The notes beneath the pieces were generated by a model that worked only from the letters and a program-made list of their open reading frames with translations, was not told the origin of the DNA and searched no databases. DNA of 64,000 nt from positions 101,451 to 165,450 of the forward strand of contig NZ_DATJCS010000025.1 in the NCBI RefSeq assembly GCF_035497915.1. The letters run 5' to 3'. Shown here one piece after another: positions 56,013 to 64,000 of this stretch. Numbering within the stretch: position 1 is the stretch's first letter; each line of letters starts with the position of its first letter. Source of the DNA: Serpens sp035497915 (GTDB taxonomy: Bacteria; Pseudomonadota; Gammaproteobacteria; Pseudomonadales; Pseudomonadaceae). A program made the translations under genes and the position numbers.

Positions 56013-58022
56013 ATGAAGGCGCTGCTATATCCCGCCATGCGGCTGATGGACCGGCTGGGCTTCGGCATGAAGTTCGGGTTGATCAGTGTCGTATTCTTTC
56101 TGCCCATCCTCATCACCAGTTTCTACCTGCTGCGCGATGCCTACGAGCAGTACGGGCGTACCGCGCTGGCGCGCGACAGTCTGGTGCTGCTCGATGCCGG
56201 GTTCGACGCCCGTCGCGACCTGGAAACGTACCAGGCGCTGCTGGCGATTCGCGCCACCGAGCCCCAGCAGGACAAGGCGCTGCTCGACAGTCGCCTTGGC
56301 GAACTGCAGCAGCGGCTGCGCCAGCGGCTGCAGGCGTTGCCGACCGGCATGTTCCCGCCTGCGGCACGCGCCGTGCTGGACCAGGAGCGCGGCGCACTGC
56401 TCAATCAGTTGCAGGCAGTGGCGGACGAGCCGTCCCAGCACAGCAAGGTGCTGCATGCCGAGCGCCTGTATGCCGCCGCCCAGGTCTTCATCAACCGCAT
56501 CGTCAATGACAGTGGCCTGGGACAGGACGCCGAGGCCGAGGTGCGCCAGCGCACCGAACTGATCAGTCGCGGTACCGCCGAAGTCACCATGCTGCTCGGC
56601 CAGTTGCGCACCATCGGCACGGCAGCGCTGGGGCAGGGCGTGCTGCATTCCAATGACAGCATGCGCCTGGATGAATTGCTGAGCGCCCTGGAAAAACTGC
56701 AGGGTGCCTACGGGCTGATGCTGGAGCCGCTACGCGGTGGCGCCCTGGCGGCGCAGGCCGAAGCCAGCCTGAGCAGCCTGGCGGAGCTGGCGGGCCGGCT
56801 GGAGGAAGAGGTGATCATGTCCGACAGCCTGAGCACGCCCTGGCCGGTGTTCTTCGAGCAGATGAGCGGACTGCTGGCGCGCACCCACGCGCTGGAGGAC
56901 GCCAGCCTGCAGCGACTGGAACAGCGCCTGGCCGAACGCCTGGCCGCCCAGCAGGCGCGCATGTTCGGCCTGCTCGCCGCCATGCTCGGCGTCATGCTGC
57001 TGATCGCCTACCTGTATGGCGCCTTCTACCTGTCCATCCGTCAGACCCTGCAGGCCCTGCGGGGCGTCATGCGGCAGGTCGCGGCGGGCGACATGACGGT
57101 GAGCTTCCAGGCCGCCAGCCGCGACGAGCTGGCCGAGCTCGGCCAGGACTTCAGCGCCAGTGTGGCCCAGGTACGGGTGCTCATCGAGCGGGTCGGGCAG
57201 ACCGCCGCCGAGGTGGAAGGCCAGGCGCAACGGGTCGAAGAGATCTCCAGCCAGAGCAGCCAGGCGGTGCGCGAGCAGCGCGAACGCATCGACCAGGTGG
57301 CCACGGCGATGAACGAGATGTCCGCCACCGCCCAGGAAGTCGCGCGCAGCGCCGCCACGGCGGTGACCAATGCCCAGGGCGTGAACCGTGAAAGCAGCGC
57401 CGGACGCGAACTGGTGGACAAGCAGGTGCGGGAAATCCAGCACCTGGCCGAAGGCCTCGATCGCGCAGTGGCGACCGTCAACCGCCTGGCCGTGGACAGC
57501 CAGGCCATCGGCCAGGTGCTGGACGTGATCAAGGGGGTCGCCGAACAGACCAACCTGCTGGCGCTCAACGCGGCCATCGAGGCGGCGCGCGCCGGTGAGC
57601 AGGGTCGTGGCTTCGCGGTGGTCGCCGACGAGGTGCGCAGCCTGGCGCAGCGCACCCAGCAGTCCACGGCGGAAATCGAGCAGATGATCGCCCGCCTGCG
57701 CGAAGGCGTGAGCGCGGCGGTGGACGGCATGCACACCAGCCATAGCCAGGCGGACGCCACGGCGGGCCACTCCGGCGCGGTGCAGCAGGCGCTGGAAAAC
57801 ATCCTCGCCGCGGTGAGCGCCATCGTCGATCAGAACCAGCAGATCGCCGCCGCCGTGGAGCAGCAGACCGCCGTGGCCCACGACATCGATCAGAACATCG
57901 TGCAGATCAGCCAGACCGGCGAGCGCACCTCCGACGGCGCCGCCCAGGCCGAACAGGCCAGCCGCGAGCTGTCCGGTTCGGTGGCCCGGCTGCGGCAGCT
58001 GATCGGCACGTTCAAGGTGTAA
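56013..58022 (+). CDS. Methyl-accepting chemotaxis protein
   Basis: A 669-residue chemoreceptor starting MKALLYPAMRLMDRLGFGMK after GGGAGG. A span at about 18-40, a large helical periplasmic sensor (about 45-305), a second span at about 316-338, a HAMP domain, and the signalling tip GVAEQTNLLALNAAIEAARAG with symmetric adaptation helices follow. An upstream in-frame start at 55932 lacks a ribosome site. The ligand is unknown. A FliA-like promoter precedes it. Confidence 0.93.
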   Translation: MKALLYPAMRLMDRLGFGMKFGLISVVFFLPILITSFYLLRDAYEQYGRTALARDSLVLLDAGFDARRDLETYQALLAIRATEPQQDKALLDSRLGELQQRLRQRLQALPTGMFPPAARAVLDQERGALLNQLQAVADEPSQHSKVLHAERLYAAAQVFINRIVNDSGLGQDAEAEVRQRTELISRGTAEVTMLLGQLRTIGTAALGQGVLHSNDSMRLDELLSALEKLQGAYGLMLEPLRGGALAAQAEASLSSLAELAGRLEEEVIMSDSLSTPWPVFFEQMSGLLARTHALEDASLQRLEQRLAERLAAQQARMFGLLAAMLGVMLLIAYLYGAFYLSIRQTLQALRGVMRQVAAGDMTVSFQAASRDELAELGQDFSASVAQVRVLIERVGQTAAEVEGQAQRVEEISSQSSQAVREQRERIDQVATAMNEMSATAQEVARSAATAVTNAQGVNRESSAGRELVDKQVREIQHLAEGLDRAVATVNRLAVDSQAIGQVLDVIKGVAEQTNLLALNAAIEAARAGEQGRGFAVVADEVRSLAQRTQQSTAEIEQMIARLREGVSAAVDGMHTSHSQADATAGHSGAVQQALENILAAVSAIVDQNQQIAAAVEQQTAVAHDIDQNIVQISQTGERTSDGAAQAEQASRELSGSVARLRQLIGTFKV

Positions 58023-58047
58023 GCCGCTCCGGCGCGGCGTCCGAGGC

Positions 58048-59967
58048 TCAGAGCGCGCTGCGCAAAGGCGGCTCGCCCAGTTCGAGCAGGGCGTCCATCA
58101 CCTCCTGCGCCCGCTCCCGTTGCGCCTCGGAGCGTGCGCTCCGCTGTCGGTCCCGGGCGATATCCAGCAGCGCGGGGGTCGGAGTGGGCAGCACGGCCTG
58201 ATCCGCCAGCAGGCGCATCAGATCGACACGCTGGGCCAGGATCAGCGATTCGAGCAGCACGTCGTGGCCGTTGAATTCGCAACGCTGCCCGGCTGCGAGC
58301 TTGCTGCCGTGGCTGAGCAACTGGCTGAAACTCTCGCGGCTGGCGTGCGGGTCCCCGTCGCTGCGCAGCGAGCGGGCGAACAGCTGGATGGCGGTGTAGC
58401 GGGTGTTGCGGTTGTGGCAGTTGAGCCGGCCGTCGGACTCGATGTTCGGGTCGGCGCCGGCGGCCAGCAGGGCGTTCACGGCGGGGAAGTTCTGCGCCTC
58501 GCTGGCCCGGTGCAGCGCGGTCTTGCCGTCGCCGTCGCGCTTGTCCAGGTCCTGCGTGAGTTGCAGCAGCTCGTCGAACGCGTCCTTGGCGCGCCGGTCG
58601 GCGGCCAGCTTCATGAGCAGGGTGACGCCCTGCGCGTTGGACGCCTCCAGAACGGTGCCGTACAGGGCCAGGAAGCGCAGGCGCGGCCAGGGCGCGTTGT
58701 CCTTGAGATCCCGCTGCAGGGCGTGTTCGGCCAGGGTTTGGCCGCGATACTGCCCATGCAGCTGCGCACCGTGGCTGATCAGCAGTTCGGCGATTTCCAG
58801 TTCGAGCGACTGCAGCGCCAGCAGCAGCGCGCTGTAGCCGTCTTCGCCGACGACCTCGCCGGGAATGCCTTCCTCCAGCAGCGAGCGGACCTTCGCCAGG
58901 TCGGCGGCGCGCACCGCGTCGAGCAGCGGCCAGTGCGCCCTGCATTCGGCGGCGCTGGCCTTGGGCAGCTGCAGATTCTCCAGCACGCGGTGCGGCACCG
59001 ACTGTCCGCCGGCCAGGCGCAGCGAGCAATACACGCGGTAGTGCTCCAGGGCCCGGGCCAGATGCGTTCGGTTGTGCGGATCGCGCGTGTGCAGGCGCCA
59101 GTCCAGGTCGGCCAGGTTCAGGTGCGCCGGCGTGCGTTGCGGATCGCGACGCAGCACCTCGAGCAGCAGCGGGCGGGCCTCGGCGAGCCGGTCCGCCTCG
59201 CTCAGCCAGTAGGCCGTGTCGTTGAGCAGGCGCACCACTTCCGCTTCGTGCCGGCCGACCTGGCGATAGTCGTGGCGCATCAGAAAATCGCGCAGCGGCG
59301 TCAGGCTCGGCAGTGCTCCCTTGTTGCGGAAGGCCTCGGCATGCAGTCGGCGCAGTTCCTCCACCGCATCCGCGGCGGGCTGGACCGGCAGCAGGATGAC
59401 GCCGGCGGATCGCTGGCGCTCGGCGTGGGCGGCCAGTACGGCCTGCCAGACCTGTAGACGCTCGGGCGTCATCGGTTGCAACGGCTTCAGGCGGGCCGGC
59501 TTGCCGTCCGGCGCATGGCCGACCGCCATGCGGGGTGCGCCCTCGCTGGCGCCATCGAGCAGCAGATGGCCCCGGGTCGGCGCACCGGGGCAGTTGAAGG
59601 TGACGGTCAGCAGGTGCAGGTCCTGGCCGAGCGCCTGGCGGCTCGCCCAGCGGTCGACGTCGCAGTCGCTCAGTGCATCGAACGCCTCGCGGCTGAACAG
59701 CGGCAGCGGGCCGAGCTTGTGGACCCGCTGGCGCAGGCGCTGATCCTCGTACAGGTTCAGGTAGAACAGGCCGTTGAGCTCGCTCAGCACGGGCCAGTAG
59801 CCGGCGCCGAGCGGCAGGGCGGTGGGGCTGGAAGCGAACGGTCGCTCCGGCGAATCGAGCACGATCGAACCGGTCAGACGCATCCAGGCGATGTCGATGT
59901 CGAAGGCGGACACCTGGCTGCTGAACAGGGCGCAGGAAAGCCACAGAGAGCGAAACAGCGTGCGCAT
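58048..59967 (-). CDS. Exported ankyrin-repeat protein
   Basis: A 639-residue protein with signal peptide MRTLFRSLWLSCALFSSQVSA, so periplasmic or secreted. The N-terminal 330 residues are of unknown fold with TPR-like helices (LAEARPLLLEVLRRDPQRTP). The C-terminal part has ankyrin repeats, for example DGKTALHRASEAQNFPAVNALLAAGADPN. Ankyrin units bind proteins. It is convergent with the chemoreceptor gene. Longer starts to 60003 are possible. Confidence 0.82.
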   Translation of the reverse strand: MRTLFRSLWLSCALFSSQVSAFDIDIAWMRLTGSIVLDSPERPFASSPTALPLGAGYWPVLSELNGLFYLNLYEDQRLRQRVHKLGPLPLFSREAFDALSDCDVDRWASRQALGQDLHLLTVTFNCPGAPTRGHLLLDGASEGAPRMAVGHAPDGKPARLKPLQPMTPERLQVWQAVLAAHAERQRSAGVILLPVQPAADAVEELRRLHAEAFRNKGALPSLTPLRDFLMRHDYRQVGRHEAEVVRLLNDTAYWLSEADRLAEARPLLLEVLRRDPQRTPAHLNLADLDWRLHTRDPHNRTHLARALEHYRVYCSLRLAGGQSVPHRVLENLQLPKASAAECRAHWPLLDAVRAADLAKVRSLLEEGIPGEVVGEDGYSALLLALQSLELEIAELLISHGAQLHGQYRGQTLAEHALQRDLKDNAPWPRLRFLALYGTVLEASNAQGVTLLMKLAADRRAKDAFDELLQLTQDLDKRDGDGKTALHRASEAQNFPAVNALLAAGADPNIESDGRLNCHNRNTRYTAIQLFARSLRSDGDPHASRESFSQLLSHGSKLAAGQRCEFNGHDVLLESLILAQRVDLMRLLADQAVLPTPTPALLDIARDRQRSARSEAQRERAQEVMDALLELGEPPLRSAL

Positions 59968-60065
59968 GAGCGGGACGTCCGTGTAAAGGCGGGGTGCCAT
60001 CATAGTGGGCCGGTTCGCCAGCGGCCAGCCGGGGCGCTACCCAGGCCGATCGGGGCGGCGGCGAT

Positions 60066-60848
60066 TCATTCCTGCCAGCCGAACACCCGGCAGCTGTTGC
60101 GATAAGCGGCCTCGGCCAGCGCATTGGGCTCGATGTTCATCTGCCGGGCCAGGTCGGCGCAGATCGCCGGCAGAAATTCCGGGCTGTTGCGCTGCCCCGG
60201 GTGGCTGGCCGGTGCCATGTCCGGCGCATCGGTTTCCAGCACCATATCCTCCAGCGAAAGCCGCTCCAGCATTCGGTGCATGCGCTTGGCCTGCGGCCAG
60301 GTGCCGGCGCCGCCGAGGCCGAGGTAGAAGCCCTGGCGCCGATATTCGCGGGCCTCTTCGTAACTGCCGCTGAAGGCATGCACGATCCCGCCACGCGGCA
60401 GGCGCAGGCGCTTGAGGGTGGCGATCACCTCGGCGTGGGCGCGGCGCACGTGCAGCAGAGCGGGCAGTTCGAATTCCCGCGCCAGCTGCAGCTGGGCTTC
60501 GAACAGCGCCTGCTGGGCCGGCTTGTCCGGCTGTTCCACGTAATGGTCGAGGCCGATCTCGCCCACCGCGCAGAGCTTGGCATGGCCGGCCCGTTGCGCC
60601 AGGCGCTCGCGCAGTTGCGAGAGATGTTCGGGGCGATGCCGGTCGAGGAAGCACGGATGCAGACCGAAGCTGGCGTACAGGCCATCCTCGGCGCAGGCCA
60701 ACGACCACAGGCGGTCCCAGTGATCCTCGGTGACGCCGATCAGCACCTGGCGCTGGACGCCCAGTGCCCGGCTGCGCGACAGCACGGCGGCGCGGTCGGC
60801 GTCGAACTCGGGGAAATCCAGGTGGTTGTGGGTATCGATATAACGCAT
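60066..60848 (-). CDS. tatD: TatD-family metal-dependent hydrolase
   Basis: A 260-residue TIM-barrel deoxyribonuclease-type protein. MRYIDTHNHLDF holds the first metal histidines, AVGEIGLDHY the bridging glutamate, ALLHVRRAH a further histidine, IVHAFSGS another, and LETDAPDM the final aspartate. TatD enzymes are 3'-5' DNases or related hydrolases. The name is by family; bacteria often carry several paralogues, so the subtype is uncertain. Divergent from the Lon-like gene by 130 bp. Confidence 0.88.
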   Translation of the reverse strand: MRYIDTHNHLDFPEFDADRAAVLSRSRALGVQRQVLIGVTEDHWDRLWSLACAEDGLYASFGLHPCFLDRHRPEHLSQLRERLAQRAGHAKLCAVGEIGLDHYVEQPDKPAQQALFEAQLQLAREFELPALLHVRRAHAEVIATLKRLRLPRGGIVHAFSGSYEEAREYRRQGFYLGLGGAGTWPQAKRMHRMLERLSLEDMVLETDAPDMAPASHPGQRNSPEFLPAICADLARQMNIEPNALAEAAYRNSCRVFGWQE

Positions 60849-60978
60849 GGCGCACAGGATAGCGCGGGCCTCCTTCCGCTTCGAGACGCCGCTCTGCCGC
60901 GCGCCTTGCCGTGGCCCGGGCAGGAAGCCAGAATGCCGCCAACCGTCGCGGCCGCCGCCGCTCCTGCAAGGATTCCCG

Positions 60979-63429
60979 ATGTCTGATTTCGCCGCCCTGC
61001 TGCGCCTGTCCCCCGAAGCCCTGACCCGCCCCTGCGACCCGACGCAATTCCGCTTCGCCAGTACCGACGAGCTGGAGCCCTTTCGTGGCGTGCTGGGCCA
61101 GGAACGGGCGGTGGAGGCGCTGCAGTTCGGCGTGGCCATGCCGCGGCCGGGCTACAACCTGTTCGTCATGGGCGAGCCGGGCACCGGGCGCTTCTCCTTC
61201 GTGCAGCGTTACCTGAAGGCCGAGGCCAAGCGCCTGCAGGCGCCGGCGGACTGGGTCTATGTGAACAACTTCGACGAACCGCGCGAGCCCCGCGTGCTGG
61301 AGCTGCCCGCCGGTACGGCGGCGGCGTTCATCGCCGACCTGGAAGCGCTGATCGATAACCTGCTGGCCACCTTCCCGGCGGTGTTCGAACAGCCCAGCTA
61401 TCAGCAGAAGAAGAGCGCTATCGACCGCGCCTTCAACCAGCGCTACGACCAGGCTCTGGACATCATCGAGAAGCTGGCGCTGGAGCGCGGCATTGCCCTG
61501 TACCGCGACAGCGCCAACGTGGCCTTCACGCCGATGAAGGATGGCAAGGCGCTGGACGAGGCGGAGTTCGCCCTGTTGCCCGAGGCCGAGCGCGAGCGCT
61601 TCCACAGCGACATCAGTCACCTGGAGGAACGGCTCAACGAGGAGCTCTCCAGCCTGCCGCAGTGGAAGCGCGAAAGCAGCAATCGGCTGCGCCAGCTCAA
61701 CGAGGAAACCATCACCCTGGCCCTGCAGCCGTTGCTGGCGCCGCTGGCGCAGAAGTATGTGGAAAACGCCGGGGTCGATGCTTACCTGCAGGCCATGCAG
61801 GTCAACCTGCTGCGCACCGTGCTGGAAACCCTGGTGGACGAAAACCGCACCGACGTGCAGAAGCGCAACGACCTGCAGGAGCTGTACGCCCCCGGGCTGG
61901 TGGTCGCCCAACCGCTGGACGGCGGCGCGCCGGTGGTGTTCGAGCCGCACCCGACCTACGACAACCTGTTCGGGCGCATCGAATACAACACCGACCAGGG
62001 CGCGCTCTACACCAGCTACCGGCAGTTGCGTCCCGGCGCGCTGCACCGCGCCAACGGCGGTTATCTGATCGTCGAGGCGGAGAAGCTGCTCGGCGAGCCC
62101 TTCGTCTGGGACGCCCTCAAGCGTGCCCTGCAGTCGCGCAAGCTGAAGATGGAGTCCCCGTTGGCCGAGCTGGGCCGGCTGGCCACCGTGACCCTGACGC
62201 CGGAGGTCATCCCGCTGCACGTCAAGGTGGTGATCATCGGCTCGCGGCAGGTGTATTACGCCTTGCAGGATCTGGATCCGGACTTCCAGGAGCTGTTCCG
62301 CGTGCTGGTGGACTTCGACGAGGAGATTCCGCTGGCCGATGACAGCCTCGAACAGTTCGCCCAACTGATCAAGACGCGCACCTCGGAGGAGGGGCTGGCG
62401 CCGCTCACCGCCGCCGCCGTGGCCCGCCTGGCCACCTACAGCGCGCGCCTGGCCGAGCATCAGGGCCGTCTCACCGCGCGCATCGGCGATCTGTTCCAGC
62501 TGCTCAGCGAGGCCGATTTCCTGCGCCAGCTGGCCGGCGACGCCCTGACCGACGCCGCCCATCTGGAGCGCGCCCTGCAGGCCAAGGAACGGCGCACCGG
62601 GCGGGTCTCGGCGCGCCTGCTGGACGACATGCTGGCCGGCATCATCCTGATCGACACCGACGGCGCGGCCATCGGCCGCTGCAACGGCCTGACCGTGCTG
62701 GAGGTCGGTGATTCGGCGTTCGGCCTGCCGGCGCGCATCTCCGCCACCGTCTATCCGGGTGGCTCGGGCATCGTGGATATCGAGCGCGAGGTCAATCTCG
62801 GCCAGCCGATCCACTCCAAGGGGGTGATGATCCTCACCGGCTACCTGGGCAGTCGCTATGCCCAGGAATTCCCGCTGGAGATCTCCGCCAGCATCGCCCT
62901 GGAGCAGAGCTACGGCTATGTGGATGGCGACAGCGCCTCGCTGGGCGAGGTGTGTGCGCTGATTTCCGCACTGTCGCGCACGCCGCTCAAGCAGGGCTTC
63001 GCCATCACCGGCTCGATCAACCAGTTCGGCGAAGTGCAGGCGGTGGGCGGCGTCAACGAGAAGATCGAAGGCTTCTTCCGCCTCTGCGAAGCGCGCGGGC
63101 TGAGCGGCGAACAGGGAGCTATCATTCCCTATGCCAACATCAGCAACCTGATGCTGGATGAACGAGTGCTGCAGGCGGTGCGCGAGGGCCGCTTCAATGT
63201 CTATGCGGTGCGCCATGTGGACGAGGCGCTGAGCCTGCTGGTCGGCGAGCCCGCCGGTGCGCCCGATGCGCAGGGCGAGTTTCCCGCCGGCAGCGTCAAC
63301 GCCCGTGTGCTGGAGCGGCTGCGCGAGATCGCCGAGGTGGAACTGGATGACGAGGAACGCAAGGCGGCCGCCGAGGCGGCTACGGAGTCTGGTCAGTCAC
63401 TGAGCGATGCGTCCACCCCTCAGGCGTGA
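60979..63429 (+). CDS. Lon-like (LonB/AAA_32) ATP-dependent protease
   Basis: An 816-residue protein of the Lon-related family that lacks the classic N-domain. The nucleotide loop reads GEPGTGRFS at about residues 65-73, with Arg where Walker A has Lys. A long helical insertion follows, then a C-terminal Lon protease domain with a Ser-Lys dyad, S652 in YVDGDSASLGE and K695 in VNEKIEGFF, 43 apart as in Lon. It may correspond to the heat-shock protease AsrA of P. aeruginosa; that link is from memory. Start at 60979 follows AAGGA. Confidence 0.88.
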   Translation: MSDFAALLRLSPEALTRPCDPTQFRFASTDELEPFRGVLGQERAVEALQFGVAMPRPGYNLFVMGEPGTGRFSFVQRYLKAEAKRLQAPADWVYVNNFDEPREPRVLELPAGTAAAFIADLEALIDNLLATFPAVFEQPSYQQKKSAIDRAFNQRYDQALDIIEKLALERGIALYRDSANVAFTPMKDGKALDEAEFALLPEAERERFHSDISHLEERLNEELSSLPQWKRESSNRLRQLNEETITLALQPLLAPLAQKYVENAGVDAYLQAMQVNLLRTVLETLVDENRTDVQKRNDLQELYAPGLVVAQPLDGGAPVVFEPHPTYDNLFGRIEYNTDQGALYTSYRQLRPGALHRANGGYLIVEAEKLLGEPFVWDALKRALQSRKLKMESPLAELGRLATVTLTPEVIPLHVKVVIIGSRQVYYALQDLDPDFQELFRVLVDFDEEIPLADDSLEQFAQLIKTRTSEEGLAPLTAAAVARLATYSARLAEHQGRLTARIGDLFQLLSEADFLRQLAGDALTDAAHLERALQAKERRTGRVSARLLDDMLAGIILIDTDGAAIGRCNGLTVLEVGDSAFGLPARISATVYPGGSGIVDIEREVNLGQPIHSKGVMILTGYLGSRYAQEFPLEISASIALEQSYGYVDGDSASLGEVCALISALSRTPLKQGFAITGSINQFGEVQAVGGVNEKIEGFFRLCEARGLSGEQGAIIPYANISNLMLDERVLQAVREGRFNVYAVRHVDEALSLLVGEPAGAPDAQGEFPAGSVNARVLERLREIAEVELDDEERKAAAEAATESGQSLSDASTPQA

Positions 63430-63468
63430 CGGTGGCTGCTGCGACGTTTTCAGCGCTCGCCCACAGAC

Positions 63469-63491
63469 TTATCCACATATTTTGAGGATAA
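63469..63491. promoter_or_regulatory. DnaA box in an inverted-repeat context
   Basis: TTATCCACA at 63469-63477 is a perfect DnaA-box consensus; TTATCC pairs with GGATAA at 63486-63491 as an inverted repeat. It lies between the Lon-like gene and the small downstream gene. Confidence 0.5.
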
Positions 63492-63548
63492 CTCCCAGCT
63501 GTGCCCGGACTGCTCCGGGCTGGGAACAGCCCCCCTGGGAGAAGAGTC

Positions 63549-63869
63549 ATGTCGCATCACATCTGCCTGGTCCGGGACTACCTGGGCATGAGCATGCGCA
63601 TCGAGGCCCGCATCCATGCGCTGGCCGGCGGCAACGGACGCTGGACGCTGCTGTGCGCGGCCGGGCTGAGCGGGTCGCAGCCCACGGAAATCAAGGTGCA
63701 AGGCCCGTTCCTGGGCGTCGGCGAGGCCAATCGGGTGCTGGCGGCCATCGTCGACAACCTGCGCGAGCAGGGCTACCAGGAGGTGTTCGACGAGCCCATC
63801 TGGCGGCTGCACATGCAGGCCCGGCTGCGCCAGTTGAACGGCCAGCCGCAACGCCGCGCCTGGCCCTGA
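63549..63869 (+). CDS. Small hypothetical protein
   Basis: A 106-residue soluble protein beginning MSHHICLVRDYLGMSMRIEA after GGGAGAAGA. The regular mix of strands and helices suggests a single alpha/beta domain; no named family recognised. It lies 119 bp after the Lon-like gene and is flanked by DnaA-box-like sites. Confidence 0.65.
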   Translation: MSHHICLVRDYLGMSMRIEARIHALAGGNGRWTLLCAAGLSGSQPTEIKVQGPFLGVGEANRVLAAIVDNLREQGYQEVFDEPIWRLHMQARLRQLNGQPQRRAWP

Positions 63870-63957
63870 GCAAAGGTTGGAGCTTTTCTGCGCAATCTGT
63901 CCGCAGGTGGCGCACGGCGGGTTCCAGCGGGGTCTGTGAACAGGCCTTTCCACCGAG

Positions 63958-63980
63958 TTATCAACAGCTTGCGTGGATAA
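63958..63980. promoter_or_regulatory. Paired DnaA-box-like sites
   Basis: TTATCAACA (63958-63966) and CGTGGATAA (63972-63980, reverse complement TTATCCACG) are each one base from consensus, in opposite orientation and 5 bp apart. The window ends soon after, so what they control is unseen. Confidence 0.4.
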
Positions 63981-64000
63981 CCGGTGCGTTTTCCACTGTC

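Noticed and set aside
60037..63216. 1059-codon minus-strand frame opposite the Lon-like gene
   Set aside because: Shadow of the Lon-like protease gene and out of frame with tatD; no recognisable motifs.

Overview
This window is about 64 kb of a high-GC, densely coded gamma-proteobacterial chromosome that is almost certainly from a Pseudomonas species. The mpl, ubiX, speA, ampDE, ispA-xseB and ppa-mtfA gene sets read as typical Pseudomonas proteins. Many gaps carry Pseudomonas-style repetitive hairpins. From memory, several blocks match the P. aeruginosa PAO1 order (mpl/ubiX and LrgAB/LON-domain near PA4012-4020; mtfA/ppa near PA4030-4031; DUF2333/NUDIX/SUI1/speA near PA4839-4842). That comparison is inference, not something computed here. 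No rRNA gene, intact tRNA, CRISPR array or insertion sequence was seen.

Layout. 1-4.5 kb: partial PhyH dioxygenase, exaC aldehyde dehydrogenase, mpl, ubiX. 4.5-18.9 kb: apparently accessory block with an extra FtsH-type protease; a four-gene minus-strand catabolic set (CoA ligase, permease, acyl-CoA dehydrogenase, metallo-beta-lactamase-fold hydrolase) divergent from a PAS histidine kinase/FixJ-type regulator pair; and three paralogous small outer-membrane barrel proteins around a methyltransferase. 18.9-24.2 kb: MORN/C13-peptidase lipoprotein, CidA/LrgA-LrgB pair, LON-domain protein, DedA-PAP2 fusion. 24.2-30.5 kb: CtpL-like chemoreceptor with a Pho-box-like site, DUF2333, NUDIX, SUI1, speA. 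30.6-39.6 kb: MATE exporter, YwqK-like repeat protein, ispA-xseB, TauE, a lipoprotein binding protein overlapping a GGDEF/EAL protein, and an SH3-domain protein.

39.9-46.1 kb is the most interesting stretch. A candidate Rsm-type regulatory RNA (eight GGA motifs, three of them tightly held in hairpin loops, with a strong terminator) lies at about 39.90-40.03 kb and matches no protein gene. It is followed by an AT-richer accessory island containing a solitary AIPR-family nuclease (probable phage defence), a decayed Fic gene behind two tandem palindromes, and a PAAR - glycine-zipper effector - DUF7079 immunity module of type VI secretion type.

46.2-64 kb returns to core-like genes: EamA exporter divergent from a MocR regulator, ppa, mtfA, a succinate/acetate CoA-transferase, ampD-ampE, an LtaS-like membrane sulfatase-fold protein, a second chemoreceptor with a FliA-like promoter, an exported ankyrin protein, TatD, a Lon-like protease, and a small conserved-looking protein. 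DnaA-box-like sites flank that last gene at the window's end.
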